Below, piece after piece: positions 51,618 to 59,715 of a stretch of DNA of 64,000 bases. The stretch spans positions 1-64,000 of the forward strand of contig JAFAFR010000050.1 of NCBI GenBank assembly GCA_023423405.1, given 5' to 3'. The stretch comes from Bacteroidota bacterium (GTDB lineage Bacteria > Bacteroidota > Bacteroidia > Chitinophagales > Chitinophagaceae). Both the position numbers and the translations under genes were made by a program. Within the stretch, counting starts at the first letter, position 1, and every line of letters begins with the position of its first letter. The notes beneath the pieces were generated by a model that was not told where the DNA came from, did not search any database, and worked only from the letters and a program-made list of their open reading frames with translations.

Positions 51618-52283
51618 ATGCCAAAAGTTAAACTCCCCCGTAAGAGTACGACGATCGATATGACCGCGATGTGCGACGTGGCTTTCCTGCTGTTGTCCTT
51701 TTTTATCCTGACAACCAAGTTCAAGCCTTCGGAAACACTGGCCGTGGTTACCCCCAGCTCGGTGGCTTCCAAGGTGGCGGAGCAGAAAGACGTGGCCATG
51801 GTGACCATCGATAAGGATGGAAAGGTGTTCCTTTCTTTTTCCGACGATGCACCCAAACGCGAGATCATAGAAGCACTGAACAGCATTCGCAACCTGGGTC
51901 TGAGCGAAGCGGAGATGAAGAATTTCAAAGTTGGCCCCTTTGTGGGAGTTCCCTTCAACCAGTTGCGGTCTTACCTGCAGCAGCCCACGGAGAACTGGCC
52001 CAAAGTCAGCTCCCCCGGCATTCCCGTAACCGATTCTACCAACAATGAGCTGGTGGATTGGATGCGGGCGGTTGCCACTGCCTTCCAGGGTAAAAAAATG
52101 AATCTCCTGGTAAAGGGCGATAATGCTTCCAAATACCCTACTTTCAAGGGGGTTACGGATGCGTTCAAGAAAAACGACCTGATGAAATTCGGGATGATTA
52201 CCAACCCGGAGGGCGTGCCTCCCGGAACCGACCTGTACAACTCGAATATGAAGCGGGCTGTAGGCGGCGGATCACAGGAATAA
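51618..52283 (+). CDS. ExbD/TolR family protein (first copy)
   Basis: 221 residues, longer than E. coli ExbD (141). The single TM helix carries the functional aspartate D20 in MTAMCDVAFLLLSFFIL. The periplasmic domain extends about 180 residues with an extra central segment. Works with ExbB to harvest the proton gradient. It lies 81 bases after exbB and 26 before the second copy. Two different ExbD proteins may form heterodimers in the channel. Confidence 0.94.
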   Translation: MPKVKLPRKSTTIDMTAMCDVAFLLLSFFILTTKFKPSETLAVVTPSSVASKVAEQKDVAMVTIDKDGKVFLSFSDDAPKREIIEALNSIRNLGLSEAEMKNFKVGPFVGVPFNQLRSYLQQPTENWPKVSSPGIPVTDSTNNELVDWMRAVATAFQGKKMNLLVKGDNASKYPTFKGVTDAFKKNDLMKFGMITNPEGVPPGTDLYNSNMKRAVGGGSQE

Positions 52284-52309
52284 TTGTATAACAAGAAAAA
52301 TAGTTTACC

Positions 52310-52855
52310 ATGGCAGAAATGGATACCTCGTCGGGTGGCGGACATAAAAAAGGCCCCGGCGTCAAAAAAGGGAAGAAGCTGTCCACCCGTGTGGACCTCA
52401 CCCCGATGGTGGACCTTGGCTTTCTGCTGATCACGTTCTTCATCTTCACCACTACCATGAGCCAGCCGACCGCCCTGCGGTTGTTCCTGCCCAAGGATAC
52501 GGAGAAGCCCGAAGAGCAAAACAAACTGAAAGCGTCAGGCGCCCTGACCATTATGTTGGGAAAGAACGACAACGTTTTTTACTACGAAGGGGAGCTCCTG
52601 CCCGACGGCTCTAATTTCAAGAGCACCGGCTTCAAGGAGATCAGGGATATCATCATCAATAAGAAAAGATCCACCAGCGAAAAGGATTTCATGGTGGTGA
52701 TAAAACCGAATAAGGAGAGCACCTACAAAAACGTGGTGGATATGCTCGACGAAATGTCCATTAATGAAGTGAAGCGCTATGCGCTGGTGGATATTTCACC
52801 CGTGGAAGACCAGATGATTGGTGTTTCCCAGGGAGCAGCCCCGGCCGCGCAGTAA
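52310..52855 (+). CDS. ExbD/TolR family protein (second copy)
   Basis: 181 residues. A Gly/Lys-rich N-terminal tail (GGGHKKGPGVKKGKK) precedes the TM helix with aspartate D35 in LTPMVDLGFLLITFFIF. Paralogue of the gene just upstream, with clearly different tail and periplasmic domain. Probably forms the ExbD dimer with it inside ExbB. tonB begins 67 bases downstream. Confidence 0.94.
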   Translation: MAEMDTSSGGGHKKGPGVKKGKKLSTRVDLTPMVDLGFLLITFFIFTTTMSQPTALRLFLPKDTEKPEEQNKLKASGALTIMLGKNDNVFYYEGELLPDGSNFKSTGFKEIRDIIINKKRSTSEKDFMVVIKPNKESTYKNVVDMLDEMSINEVKRYALVDISPVEDQMIGVSQGAAPAAQ

Positions 52856-52922
52856 CTGGGGTTCATCCGGACCCAGCTTATGGAATTTTGTATGAGAAGC
52901 ATCTTATTCTAAAACCAGGACA

Positions 52923-53753
52923 ATGGAAACAAGTAAAATATTATCTGCTGATGTGCTGGACATCATTTTTGATGGCCGGAACAAGGCATATGGTGCCTAT
53001 GAACTGCGCAAGACCTACAACAAGCGCATGACGATGGCATTGATCGCCACTGCAGCCATCCTGCTCTTGGTCTTCCTGGGAAGCCTGCTTGCCAATAACC
53101 TTGGCAAAAAGGAAAAAGCACAGGAGATCGTGGTAAAGGACATGCAGCTGGAAGAGATCAAAAAGCAGGAGCAGCCTGAGCCGCCTCCACCGCCACCACC
53201 TCCCAAACCCGAGCCTCCGAAAGTGGAGATGGCCAAGTTCACGCCTCCCAAGATCGTGAAGGATGAAGAGGTGAAGGAAGACGAGAAACCCCCCGAAGTG
53301 GAAAAACTGGAAGATACCAAGATCGGTACCATCAACCAGGAAGGTCTGAAGGACGAGGGCATCGTAGCGCCCCCTGCTTCTGACGAAGGAAAAGGAGTGG
53401 TGGAAGCCCCCAAAAAAGTGGAAGAAGACTGGGACAAAACCTTTACCAAGGTGGAGATCGAGTCGGAATACCCCGGTGGTTCCAGTGCCTGGCAGCGTTA
53501 CCTGAACAAGAACCTGCGTTATCCCCAGGACGCTATTGACAACGAGATCCAGGGTACCATTGTGGTACAGTTCATTGTGGACAAGGAAGGAAATGTGAGC
53601 GATGTGGAAGCGATCAGTGGTCCCAAGGAGCTGCGCGATGAAGCAGTAAGGGTAATCAAGAAGTCCGGTAAATGGACGCCTGCCGTACAGAACGGCCGCC
53701 AGGTGAAGAGCTATAAAAAGCAGCCGATCACCTTCCGTCTTGAAACTGAATAA
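52923..53753 (+). CDS. tonB: TonB family energy transducer
   Basis: 276 residues. N-terminal cytoplasmic motif DVLDIIFDGRNKAYGAYELR, TM helix about 38-58, an acidic spacer with proline tract (EPPPPPPPPKPEPPK) and a C-terminal TonB domain about 185-275 (EYPGGSSAWQRYLNKNLRYP). It connects ExbB/ExbD with the TonB boxes or plugs of outer-membrane receptors, such as the two found in this window. Ends at a strong terminator. Paralogue of the orphan tonB at 29 kb, with which it shares the N-terminal motif. Confidence 0.96.
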   Translation: METSKILSADVLDIIFDGRNKAYGAYELRKTYNKRMTMALIATAAILLLVFLGSLLANNLGKKEKAQEIVVKDMQLEEIKKQEQPEPPPPPPPPKPEPPKVEMAKFTPPKIVKDEEVKEDEKPPEVEKLEDTKIGTINQEGLKDEGIVAPPASDEGKGVVEAPKKVEEDWDKTFTKVEIESEYPGGSSAWQRYLNKNLRYPQDAIDNEIQGTIVVQFIVDKEGNVSDVEAISGPKELRDEAVRVIKKSGKWTPAVQNGRQVKSYKKQPITFRLETE

Positions 53754-53768
53754 ACGAAACTTTCCAAC

Positions 53769-53801
53769 AAAAAAGCCGCCCGGGTCCGGGCGGCTTTTTT
53801 G
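53769..53801 (+). terminator. Terminator of the exb-tonB operon
   Basis: AAAAAAGCCGCCCGG (53769-53783) and its complement (53786-53800) form a very stable hairpin with a T tract on both strands, so it can end transcription from either side. Confidence 0.93.
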
Positions 53802-53803
53802 TT

Positions 53804-53850
53804 GGGGGTTTGGGGTTTGGGGTTTGTGGTTTGGGAGTTTGTGGTTTGGG
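53804..53850 (+). repeat. G-rich repeat tract (GGGGTTT-like units)
   Basis: Runs of five, four and four G separated by TTT, followed by TTTGTGGTTTGGG units. At least five G runs of three or more make an intramolecular G-quadruplex possible. Confidence 0.8.
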
Positions 53851-53891
53851 CTCCGGCGTGCACAGAAAACCAGTTGAAAATATTTTCCACG

Positions 53892-53926
53892 CCCAACTCC
53901 AAACTACAGACCACAAACTCCAAACC
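53892..53926 (-). repeat. C/A-rich repeat tract, inverse of the tract at 54125
   Basis: Includes CAAACTACAGACCACAAAC (53900-53918), the exact reverse complement of 54125-54143. Confidence 0.8.
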
Positions 53927-54047
53927 AGCCTCATCCTTGCTTCAGGGTTGTAAGGAATCCGGTAAAATCAAGGGTTCCAGCGAATTTGATACAGGGTTAA
54001 AGCAAGGGTAAAGCAACAAATGCCGATTCCACCCCACAATTAGTAAG

Positions 54048-54080
54048 CAAACGTCCCAGGGTTTAGGAACAAACGTCCCA
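54048..54080 (+). repeat. Direct repeat CAAACGTCCCA x2
   Basis: Exact 11-base copies at 54048-54058 and 54070-54080, 22 bases apart. Confidence 0.6.
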
Positions 54081-54124
54081 AAGGGAGAAATGGAGGGGTG
54101 TTTGGCGCTGCGTTTGCTATCTGT

Positions 54125-54157
54125 GTTTGTGGTCTGTAGTTTGTGGTTTGGGATTGG
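54125..54157 (+). repeat. G/T-rich repeat tract
   Basis: GTTTGTGGTCTGTAGTTTG followed by TGGTTTGGGATTGGG; the first 19 bases are an exact inverted copy of 53900-53918. Confidence 0.8.
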
Positions 54158-54478
54158 GCCGCAGCACTACAGGAAGAAGCCATGGTGAAGCCATCATCAC
54201 CACATCATCACGCATAAAACAGTAGCAAAACACTGGTGCGCGAGTACAAAAACAGTACAGCCGGAGCGGTGAAACAGCGGTCAAACACTACAGAATGAGC
54301 GGTGAAAAAGGCAGGAACGGCAAACCCTGGGCGGCACGAACGACCGGTTTTCAGATAAGGCTGGCCGGTTTTAAAGCGGTTCCTGTTATTATCACTACCG
54401 TTCGTGCCGGTACGCATACCGTTGTTACTCCTTGGGTGCATACCGGCATTATCAGGCTTGTGCGGCCATTCACCGGCG

Positions 54479-54512
54479 CCAACCCCAAACCACAAACTCC
54501 AAACCCCAAACC
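54479..54512 (-). repeat. C/A-rich repeat tract ending at the DUF2891 gene
   Basis: Repeated CCAAACC/CAAACTCC units, the inverse of the tract at 53804. It abuts the stop codon of the minus-strand gene. Confidence 0.75.
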
Positions 54513-54515
54513 AGC

Positions 54516-55583
54516 TCACTCCATGGCGTAAAACGCAAAGCTCGCCAGCCAATGGTCTCCCCCGTAATTGCCCGAAGTCACATGCGGCAGCGTTTTTTCC
54601 AGGAAGCTCCGTGCCGTATCCGTGAACCGTTTTTTGAGCGGATGCCCGGCCGGCAACTGGCTGGCGATCCCCTTCATGCACCAGGCGCGGCTCAGGGCCA
54701 GGCCGTCGAGGTGAACGATCAGCATATCGCTGCGGTCGCTGATCTCCGGGAGCTGGCAGATCCGGTTGAGGCCGCGGGCGTCGTAGTAGGCGTTCAGCCA
54801 GGAGAGGAAGGCGGCAGGTGAAAGCACACGCCGCATAAGGTCGGCCACTTCGAGGCTGGGACTGAGGAAATCGGTGCCATCGGGCTCCAGCCAGGCAGGC
54901 GCTGCCCCTTTCTGCCCATAATGGAGTTTTGCTTTTTCTTCCAGGGTACGGGCGAAGCTGGTATCGCCCACCGTGCGGGCCCAGTCGAGGGCAAACACCA
55001 TCCCAAAAGCCGTATTTGGATGAACGCCTGTACGGTTGGGATAGGTTTGCTTGGGCAGGAAGGCCTTCCAGAGGGTTTCTATTTCGTCGGTGAGCGGCTG
55101 GAGCGCTGCCCGCCAGCGCCGCGCCAGGGGATCCTGCCAGGTATAGAGTTCCTGGTCCAGTTTCAGCAACCAGGCCCACCCATACGTACGTTCATAACTG
55201 CGGGTGTTTTTATATCGGGTGAAATAGTCTTTTTCCGCGGCGATGCGGTTGGGCTGGAAGCTGCTGTCCAGCACCCGGATGATGCCTTCGCGCAGCGGGT
55301 TATCGGGATATTTTTTCAGCAGCTTCACCAGCAGCCAGTGCCCGTGCACGGAACTGTGCCAGTCGAGGCAGCCATAAAAAGCAGGATGCAATTCCCGCGG
55401 GGTGAGCCGCGCATCTTCCGGGCCATCGGCCACGTGTGAAGTTTTATTCGGATACTCCGTTACGATGCAATGAAGCGGCAGGCGCGCCAGGCGGATGGCA
55501 TCCAGCTCGGAAAGCTCCTGGGCTGTAGCGGCGAGACCCATAAAAAAACTGCAGAAAAGCAAAAAAAGAGGGGTGGGTTTCAT
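54516..55583 (-). CDS. DUF2891 family secreted protein
   Basis: 355 residues with a signal peptide (MKPTPLFLLFCSFFMGLAATAQ). The mature part matches my knowledge of DUF2891: HPAFYGCLDWHSSVHGHWLL near residue 67, YERTYGWAWLLKLDQEL near 130 and SGNYGGDHWLASFAFYA at the end. It appears to be an alpha/alpha-toroid with conserved His and Trp, suggestive of a sugar-active or epimerase-like enzyme, but its function is not known to me. It is monocistronic and reads into the repeat-rich intergenic region. Confidence 0.85.
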   Translation of the reverse strand: MKPTPLFLLFCSFFMGLAATAQELSELDAIRLARLPLHCIVTEYPNKTSHVADGPEDARLTPRELHPAFYGCLDWHSSVHGHWLLVKLLKKYPDNPLREGIIRVLDSSFQPNRIAAEKDYFTRYKNTRSYERTYGWAWLLKLDQELYTWQDPLARRWRAALQPLTDEIETLWKAFLPKQTYPNRTGVHPNTAFGMVFALDWARTVGDTSFARTLEEKAKLHYGQKGAAPAWLEPDGTDFLSPSLEVADLMRRVLSPAAFLSWLNAYYDARGLNRICQLPEISDRSDMLIVHLDGLALSRAWCMKGIASQLPAGHPLKKRFTDTARSFLEKTLPHVTSGNYGGDHWLASFAFYAME

Positions 55584-55655
55584 GCTTGTAAATATAATAG
55601 CCAGCCGCTAAAAGCACCCGGCAATTTGTACCTTTCATCAGCAATCCTTTGACGT

Positions 55656-57407
55656 ATGGCGCAGTCGCCATTCATAACCGCTCTTTTCCTGCCAGTCTTT
55701 CTGTGGGTCGCTTTTCCTGCAGTTGCACAGCCTTCTTTTGCCATCGACGTCACCATTACGCCCAGCACCTGCGAGCGGCCGAACGGAAGTTTTATTGCCC
55801 AGGGCAGTGGCGGAACGGCGCCCTATCTCTATGCCATCAACAACCGCGGGTACAGCAGTGCGAACGAGTTTAAGAACCTGCGCCCCGGTTACTATACCAT
55901 CAGTGCGAAAGACGCAGGCGGGTTGCTGCAAAGCCGCACCATACTGGTTCCGAACAACAACTGGCCGCCGCGCATTGAAGGAGTGGAAAAGCAGGAACCT
56001 GCCTGCAACGGGGCAGATGGCAGCATAACATTGCGGGTTTCCGGCGATCACCCGCCTTTCAGCGTGAGCCTGGATTCCCTGCAATGGCGCGAAGGCCTTC
56101 AGTGGGAGGGATTGTATGCCGGCCAGTACCGCCTGCTGGTAAGAGACGCGGTGGGATGCACCAGTGAATGGCGCGATTCCTTAGTACAGGCCTGCCCGGT
56201 GCGCCTGCTCCCGGGCGTTGTAACGCCGGCCTGTGGGGAGGATGGCGCCGTATTGGGATTGCAGGGCGCCGGCGGGGAGCCGCCCTACCTCTTTTCGCTG
56301 GACGGTGCTGCTTTTGAAGCGGTGGATGCATTCCGGAACCTGGCGCCGGGATTGCACCTGCTGGCGGTGCGCGATGCAGCAGGGTCCACTGCCACCTATG
56401 GCCTGCAGGTGGAATCATCCTGCAATTTCAGCATCAACACTGTTGTGCAGCAACCTGTATGCGGAAGTCAAACAGGCTCTATAACGGTGATGGCCAATCG
56501 CGGCGTGCCACCCTATCGTTATTGGCTCGAAGGAAGGCGCCCGCCCCAGGACGATCCCGTTTTTTCCGGCCTGGGCGAAGGCGTATATACGGTGATGGCG
56601 GCCGACGCCACCGGGTTGGAAGCGGTTGCGGTGATAACGCTTGTAAGCGAAGGCAGCAGTGGTTTGCCGGCTTCTGCGGGAAATGATACGGCCATCTGTA
56701 AAGGCGCTTCGGTAAGGCTGAACGGCATCCGGGGAAACGGGCAGTTCCAATGGTCGCCGGCCACCGGGCTGGACGATGCCACCAGCGCCAGCCCGCTGTT
56801 TAGTCCCGATACCACTACCACCTACCTGCTGACCATAACCGATGGATCCTGCCCTTCTTCCGATGCGGTTACCATTTACGTGTATACGTTAGCGATAGAT
56901 GCAGGAAAAGATACTTTGATCAGGAAAGGAGATAAAGTTCAATTGCAGGCAACGGATCCGCAGGGCATTGGAATCAGCTCCTGGCACTGGTCGCCGCCGG
57001 CCGGACTGGACGATCCCTTCCGCGCCAACCCGGTTGCGCAGCCGCAGCAGGACCAACGGTACCTGGTGGAAGCGATTGCCTCCAATGGTTGCACCGCCCG
57101 CGATTCCCTGTGGGTGAGAGTGGTGGGTCAAACCGGTATCTATGTGCCCAATGCGTTTACGCCCAATGGCGATGGCGCCAACGACCGGCTGCGGCCCCGG
57201 GTAGATGGACTTCAGTCCTTTGCCTATTTCAAAGTGTACAACCGGTTGGGGCAGGAAGTATTTTTTACCACCGACCCGCAACAGGGTTGGAATGGGCAGT
57301 TTGGCGGGCGCGACCAGCCTCCGGGCATGTACGTATGGGAACTGTCGGCACAGGTGTTGGGATCTCCGCCAGAGCGGAAGAAAGGCGTGGTATGGCTGAT
57401 CCGCTGA
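55656..57407 (+). CDS. Secreted protein with SprB-like repeats and CHU_C (gliding-motility-associated) C-terminal domain
   Basis: 583 residues: signal peptide (about 1-25), four SprB-like repeats of about 80-90 residues (for example GTAPYLYAINNRGYSS, GEPPYLFSLDGAAFEA, GVPPYRYWLEGRRPP), two Ig/PKD-like domains (about 345-495) and a C-terminal domain with YVPNAFTPNGDGANDRLRP and VYNRLGQEVFFTTDPQQGWN. The latter is the CHU_C/type B sorting domain recognised by the type IX secretion system. Likely surface-attached or secreted adhesin-type protein. No PorP/SprF partner is encoded next to it. An ATCCTTTG element ends 4 bases before the ATG. Confidence 0.9.
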   Translation: MAQSPFITALFLPVFLWVAFPAVAQPSFAIDVTITPSTCERPNGSFIAQGSGGTAPYLYAINNRGYSSANEFKNLRPGYYTISAKDAGGLLQSRTILVPNNNWPPRIEGVEKQEPACNGADGSITLRVSGDHPPFSVSLDSLQWREGLQWEGLYAGQYRLLVRDAVGCTSEWRDSLVQACPVRLLPGVVTPACGEDGAVLGLQGAGGEPPYLFSLDGAAFEAVDAFRNLAPGLHLLAVRDAAGSTATYGLQVESSCNFSINTVVQQPVCGSQTGSITVMANRGVPPYRYWLEGRRPPQDDPVFSGLGEGVYTVMAADATGLEAVAVITLVSEGSSGLPASAGNDTAICKGASVRLNGIRGNGQFQWSPATGLDDATSASPLFSPDTTTTYLLTITDGSCPSSDAVTIYVYTLAIDAGKDTLIRKGDKVQLQATDPQGIGISSWHWSPPAGLDDPFRANPVAQPQQDQRYLVEAIASNGCTARDSLWVRVVGQTGIYVPNAFTPNGDGANDRLRPRVDGLQSFAYFKVYNRLGQEVFFTTDPQQGWNGQFGGRDQPPGMYVWELSAQVLGSPPERKKGVVWLIR

Positions 57408-57426
57408 AGAAAAGAGCGGGATGAGT

Positions 57427-57434
57427 TATTTTTG
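57427..57434 (+). promoter_or_regulatory. -7 box (TATTTTTG) for mnmE
   Basis: An exact TAnnTTTG match 9 bases before the mnmE ATG; no -33 box at the ideal distance. Confidence 0.5.
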
Positions 57435-57443
57435 CGGCTATCC

Positions 57444-58829
57444 ATGAAGTACAACCAGACCCAATGGGATGATACCATCGTAGCCCTGGCCACGGCGCCG
57501 GGGGTGAGCGCTATCGGCGTGATCCGCCTCAGCGGACCCCGTGCCGTTGAGATCGTAAACGGATTGTTTCCATCGAAGGACCTGCGGGAGCAGCAGAGCC
57601 ATACCGTGCACGTAGGGTTGATCAAGGAGGGTGGGCAGGCCATTGATGAAGTAGTGGTGACCCTGTTCCGCGGGCCGCGCTCCTATACGGGTGAAGATGT
57701 GGTGGAAGTAAGCGGTCATGGCTCGCCCTATGTGTTGCAGCAGTTGATCGATGCATTTCTCCGCAACGGTGCACGACTGGCGAAAGCGGGTGAATTTACA
57801 CAACGCGCTTTTCTGAACGGACGCATGGACCTTACCCAGGCAGAAGCTGTGGCCGACCTGATCGCTTCCAATTCTGCCGCGGCACAAAAAAATGCCCTGC
57901 ACAATATCAGGGGCGGTTTCAGCACCGATCTTAAACTGTTGCGTGAGCAGCTCATCAGTTTCAGCGCGCTGATAGAATTGGAGCTCGATTTTTCGCAGGA
58001 GGATGTGGAGTTTGCCGATCGCTCGCAGCTCTACCACCTTGTAACAGAGGCCATCGAGGGCACGTCAAAACTGGCAGAATCATTCCGTCTGGGGAACGCC
58101 ATCCGGAACGGCGTAAGCGTGGCCATTGTGGGAAAGCCCAATGCCGGCAAGAGCACGCTGTTGAATGCATTTTTGCACGAGGAGCGTGCCATTGTGAGTG
58201 AAATTGCCGGCACCACGCGCGACACCATCGAAGAAGTGCTGAATGTGGACGGCATACTGTTCCGGTTCATCGATACGGCCGGTATCCGCGAGCACAGCCA
58301 GGATGTGATCGAGAGCATTGGCATTGAGCGGAGCCTGGAAAAGATGCGCGCAGCCGATGTGGTGCTGTATCTGTTTGATGCGAATACGCTGCCGGTGCAG
58401 GACCTGCTGGCGCAGAAATCGGCGCTGGACGAATCGGGCGCCCGCTACCTCCTGGTGGGCAACCAGACGGACCGCGGTGAAGAAGCAGCTATGCGTGACC
58501 GTTATGCTCCGGCGGCACCGGTATTGTTCATCAGCGCCAAAACCGGTCTGCACCTGGAGCCCCTGCGCGAAAGGCTGGTGGATATGGTGCTCCAGGGAAA
58601 AGTGAGCACGGAAGACACCATCGTGACCAATGCGCGTCACTATCATTCCCTGCGCCAGATCCTGTCTGCACTGCAGGACGTGCGCCAGGCGCTCGACGCC
58701 CGCCTTCCCGGCGACCTGCTGGCCCTCGACATCCGGCGGGCGTTGCATTTTATTGGTGAGATCACCGGCGAAGTGAGCAACGAGGATTTGCTGGATTATA
58801 TTTTCAGTAAGTTTTGTATCGGGAAGTGA
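57444..58829 (+). CDS. mnmE: tRNA modification GTPase MnmE (TrmE)
   Basis: 461 residues from ATG 57444 (MKYNQTQWDDTIVALATAPG). N-terminal folate-binding domain (about 1-120), helical domain, and inserted G domain with GKPNAGKSTLLN (P-loop), TTRDT (G2), DTAG (G3) and NQTD (G4). The C-terminus FCIGK contains the conserved cysteine. With MnmG it installs cmnm5 groups on U34 of several tRNAs. It is the last gene of the GC-rich core before composition falls. Confidence 0.97.
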   Translation: MKYNQTQWDDTIVALATAPGVSAIGVIRLSGPRAVEIVNGLFPSKDLREQQSHTVHVGLIKEGGQAIDEVVVTLFRGPRSYTGEDVVEVSGHGSPYVLQQLIDAFLRNGARLAKAGEFTQRAFLNGRMDLTQAEAVADLIASNSAAAQKNALHNIRGGFSTDLKLLREQLISFSALIELELDFSQEDVEFADRSQLYHLVTEAIEGTSKLAESFRLGNAIRNGVSVAIVGKPNAGKSTLLNAFLHEERAIVSEIAGTTRDTIEEVLNVDGILFRFIDTAGIREHSQDVIESIGIERSLEKMRAADVVLYLFDANTLPVQDLLAQKSALDESGARYLLVGNQTDRGEEAAMRDRYAPAAPVLFISAKTGLHLEPLRERLVDMVLQGKVSTEDTIVTNARHYHSLRQILSALQDVRQALDARLPGDLLALDIRRALHFIGEITGEVSNEDLLDYIFSKFCIGK

Positions 58830-59415
58830 CCATACCCTTTAAAATCGCCGCTTTATGCGTAAATAACGGGTTTAAAATTTGCTTTCTTTTTCTTTTCTAT
58901 GCTTTTTCTTGCCGTTAGTTGCCATTTATCAGCTGCTAATTTGGATACTATTTTGGAATTGCTGGTCTTTAGGATACTAGTTGGCGAAATTATCGTACAC
59001 AACGATGCAATATGGTACACAACGATATAATAACAGCCACCGAAATAACAGAAGTAGTAACCAAAATTGGAAAGTAATGAGCTCAGTTAAAATTGCTTTA
59101 AACAAAACACGTGTTGTTTTTTTCCCTTTCTTTTGCTTTTTCTTGTTGCCTAAGTTATTGTAGGTGCTGATAATTACATGAAAGCAGCTTGTGTATTGAA
59201 TAATAGGCAGCCCTCAAGAAATTCCGGTTTGCGCATCATTCACATGTCTACTATATGAGAGTAAGGTTTTGGTTGAAAGAAAGGTGTTTTGCAATGGTGA
59301 GGTTCGCAAAAAAATGAGCTATAAAAATGACAATTGAAGCATTTCGTATTTATATAAAAAATTATCTTACTTTAGATTATACGTATTAGCGTACTCACCT
59401 TTAAACCTTACACAA
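58830..59415. other. AT-rich intergenic islet
   Basis: 586 bases with clearly lower GC than mnmE and no convincing protein gene. It includes pyrimidine-rich tracts near 58885 and 59118, an 8-base direct repeat GGATACTA (58943 and 58972), and the tandem palindromes at 58992-59026. A short hydrophobic 28-codon frame at 59077-59163 is too weak to call. Confidence 0.6.
58992..59026. repeat. Tandem 15-bp palindromes ATCGT-ACACA-ACGAT
   Basis: First copy 58992-59006 is a perfect inverted repeat with a 5-base spacer; second copy 59012-59026 (ATGGT-ACACA-ACGAT) has one change. They share GTACACAACGAT and are 20 bases apart, like a two-site operator. Confidence 0.6.
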
Positions 59416-59631
59416 ATGCAAGATCTAAAAATTCCAGCTCCGTCGGCTCACACTGAATTTCTTCAAGAACTCGGTAAAGTATTTGCTAAGTATCCAGGTA
59501 TGAACAAAATTTATGCAATTGATTCAACAGGCTTAAAAGCTGCGGGTCAAGCAAATGGTTGTTGTAGATACTGCGTTGATGATGAGGGAAGAACTTATTG
59601 TTGCGTAAGCTCGCCTGATTGTAACGGTTGA
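59416..59631 (+). CDS. Orphan six-cysteine small peptide (71 aa)
   Basis: Not recognised. The first 48 residues form a cysteine-free, mixed-charge, leader-like segment (MQDLKIPAPSAHTEFLQELG...). The last 23 hold six cysteines: C49, C50, C53, C62, C63 and C69, pattern CC-x2-C-x8-CC-x5-C. The arrangement resembles a precursor of a disulfide-rich or post-translationally modified peptide, with possible cleavage near the Asn-Gly preceding C49. It has its own terminator at 59651-59683 and lies in AT-rich DNA bounded by repeats, suggesting recent acquisition. No maturation enzyme, protease or exporter is within the window. An alternative is a small metal-binding protein. Confidence 0.65.
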   Translation: MQDLKIPAPSAHTEFLQELGKVFAKYPGMNKIYAIDSTGLKAAGQANGCCRYCVDDEGRTYCCVSSPDCNG

Positions 59632-59650
59632 TCCGAAGCCATTAAATTTT

Positions 59651-59683
59651 AAAAGCCGGAAATCTGTTATTACGGCTTTTCTT
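59651..59683 (+). terminator. Terminator after the six-cysteine peptide gene
   Basis: AAAAGCCG (59651-59658) pairs with CGGCTTTT (59673-59680) around a 14-base loop, followed by CTT. It begins 20 bases after the peptide stop codon, supporting that frame as a real transcription unit. Confidence 0.75.
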
Positions 59684-59715
59684 AAGGAAAAATCAGGAGA
59701 TATTTGTTGTAGAAG

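Larger units (their letters stand above)
53802..54515. other. Non-coding region with dispersed repeats
   Basis: About 710 bases between the tonB terminator and the DUF2891 gene without a convincing gene. It contains four G/T- or C/A-rich repeat tracts in alternating orientation and an 11-base direct repeat, described separately. A 78-codon frame at 54295 is not supported by composition or a promoter. Confidence 0.6.

Noticed and set aside
54295..54531. 78-codon plus-strand frame before the DUF2891 gene
   Set aside because: Its end is encoded by the C/A-rich repeat tract, and there is no promoter box or family likeness.
54208..55179. 323-codon minus-strand frame overlapping the DUF2891 gene
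   Set aside because: Composition is Pro/Arg/Gly-rich without domain pattern, and the other frame encodes a recognisable family with signal peptide.
58981..59163. Short frames including a 28-codon hydrophobic peptide (ATG at 59077)
   Set aside because: A basic start and hydrophobic end recall type I toxins, but poly-pyrimidine DNA produces Phe/Leu codons by chance; no promoter or antisense RNA is evident.
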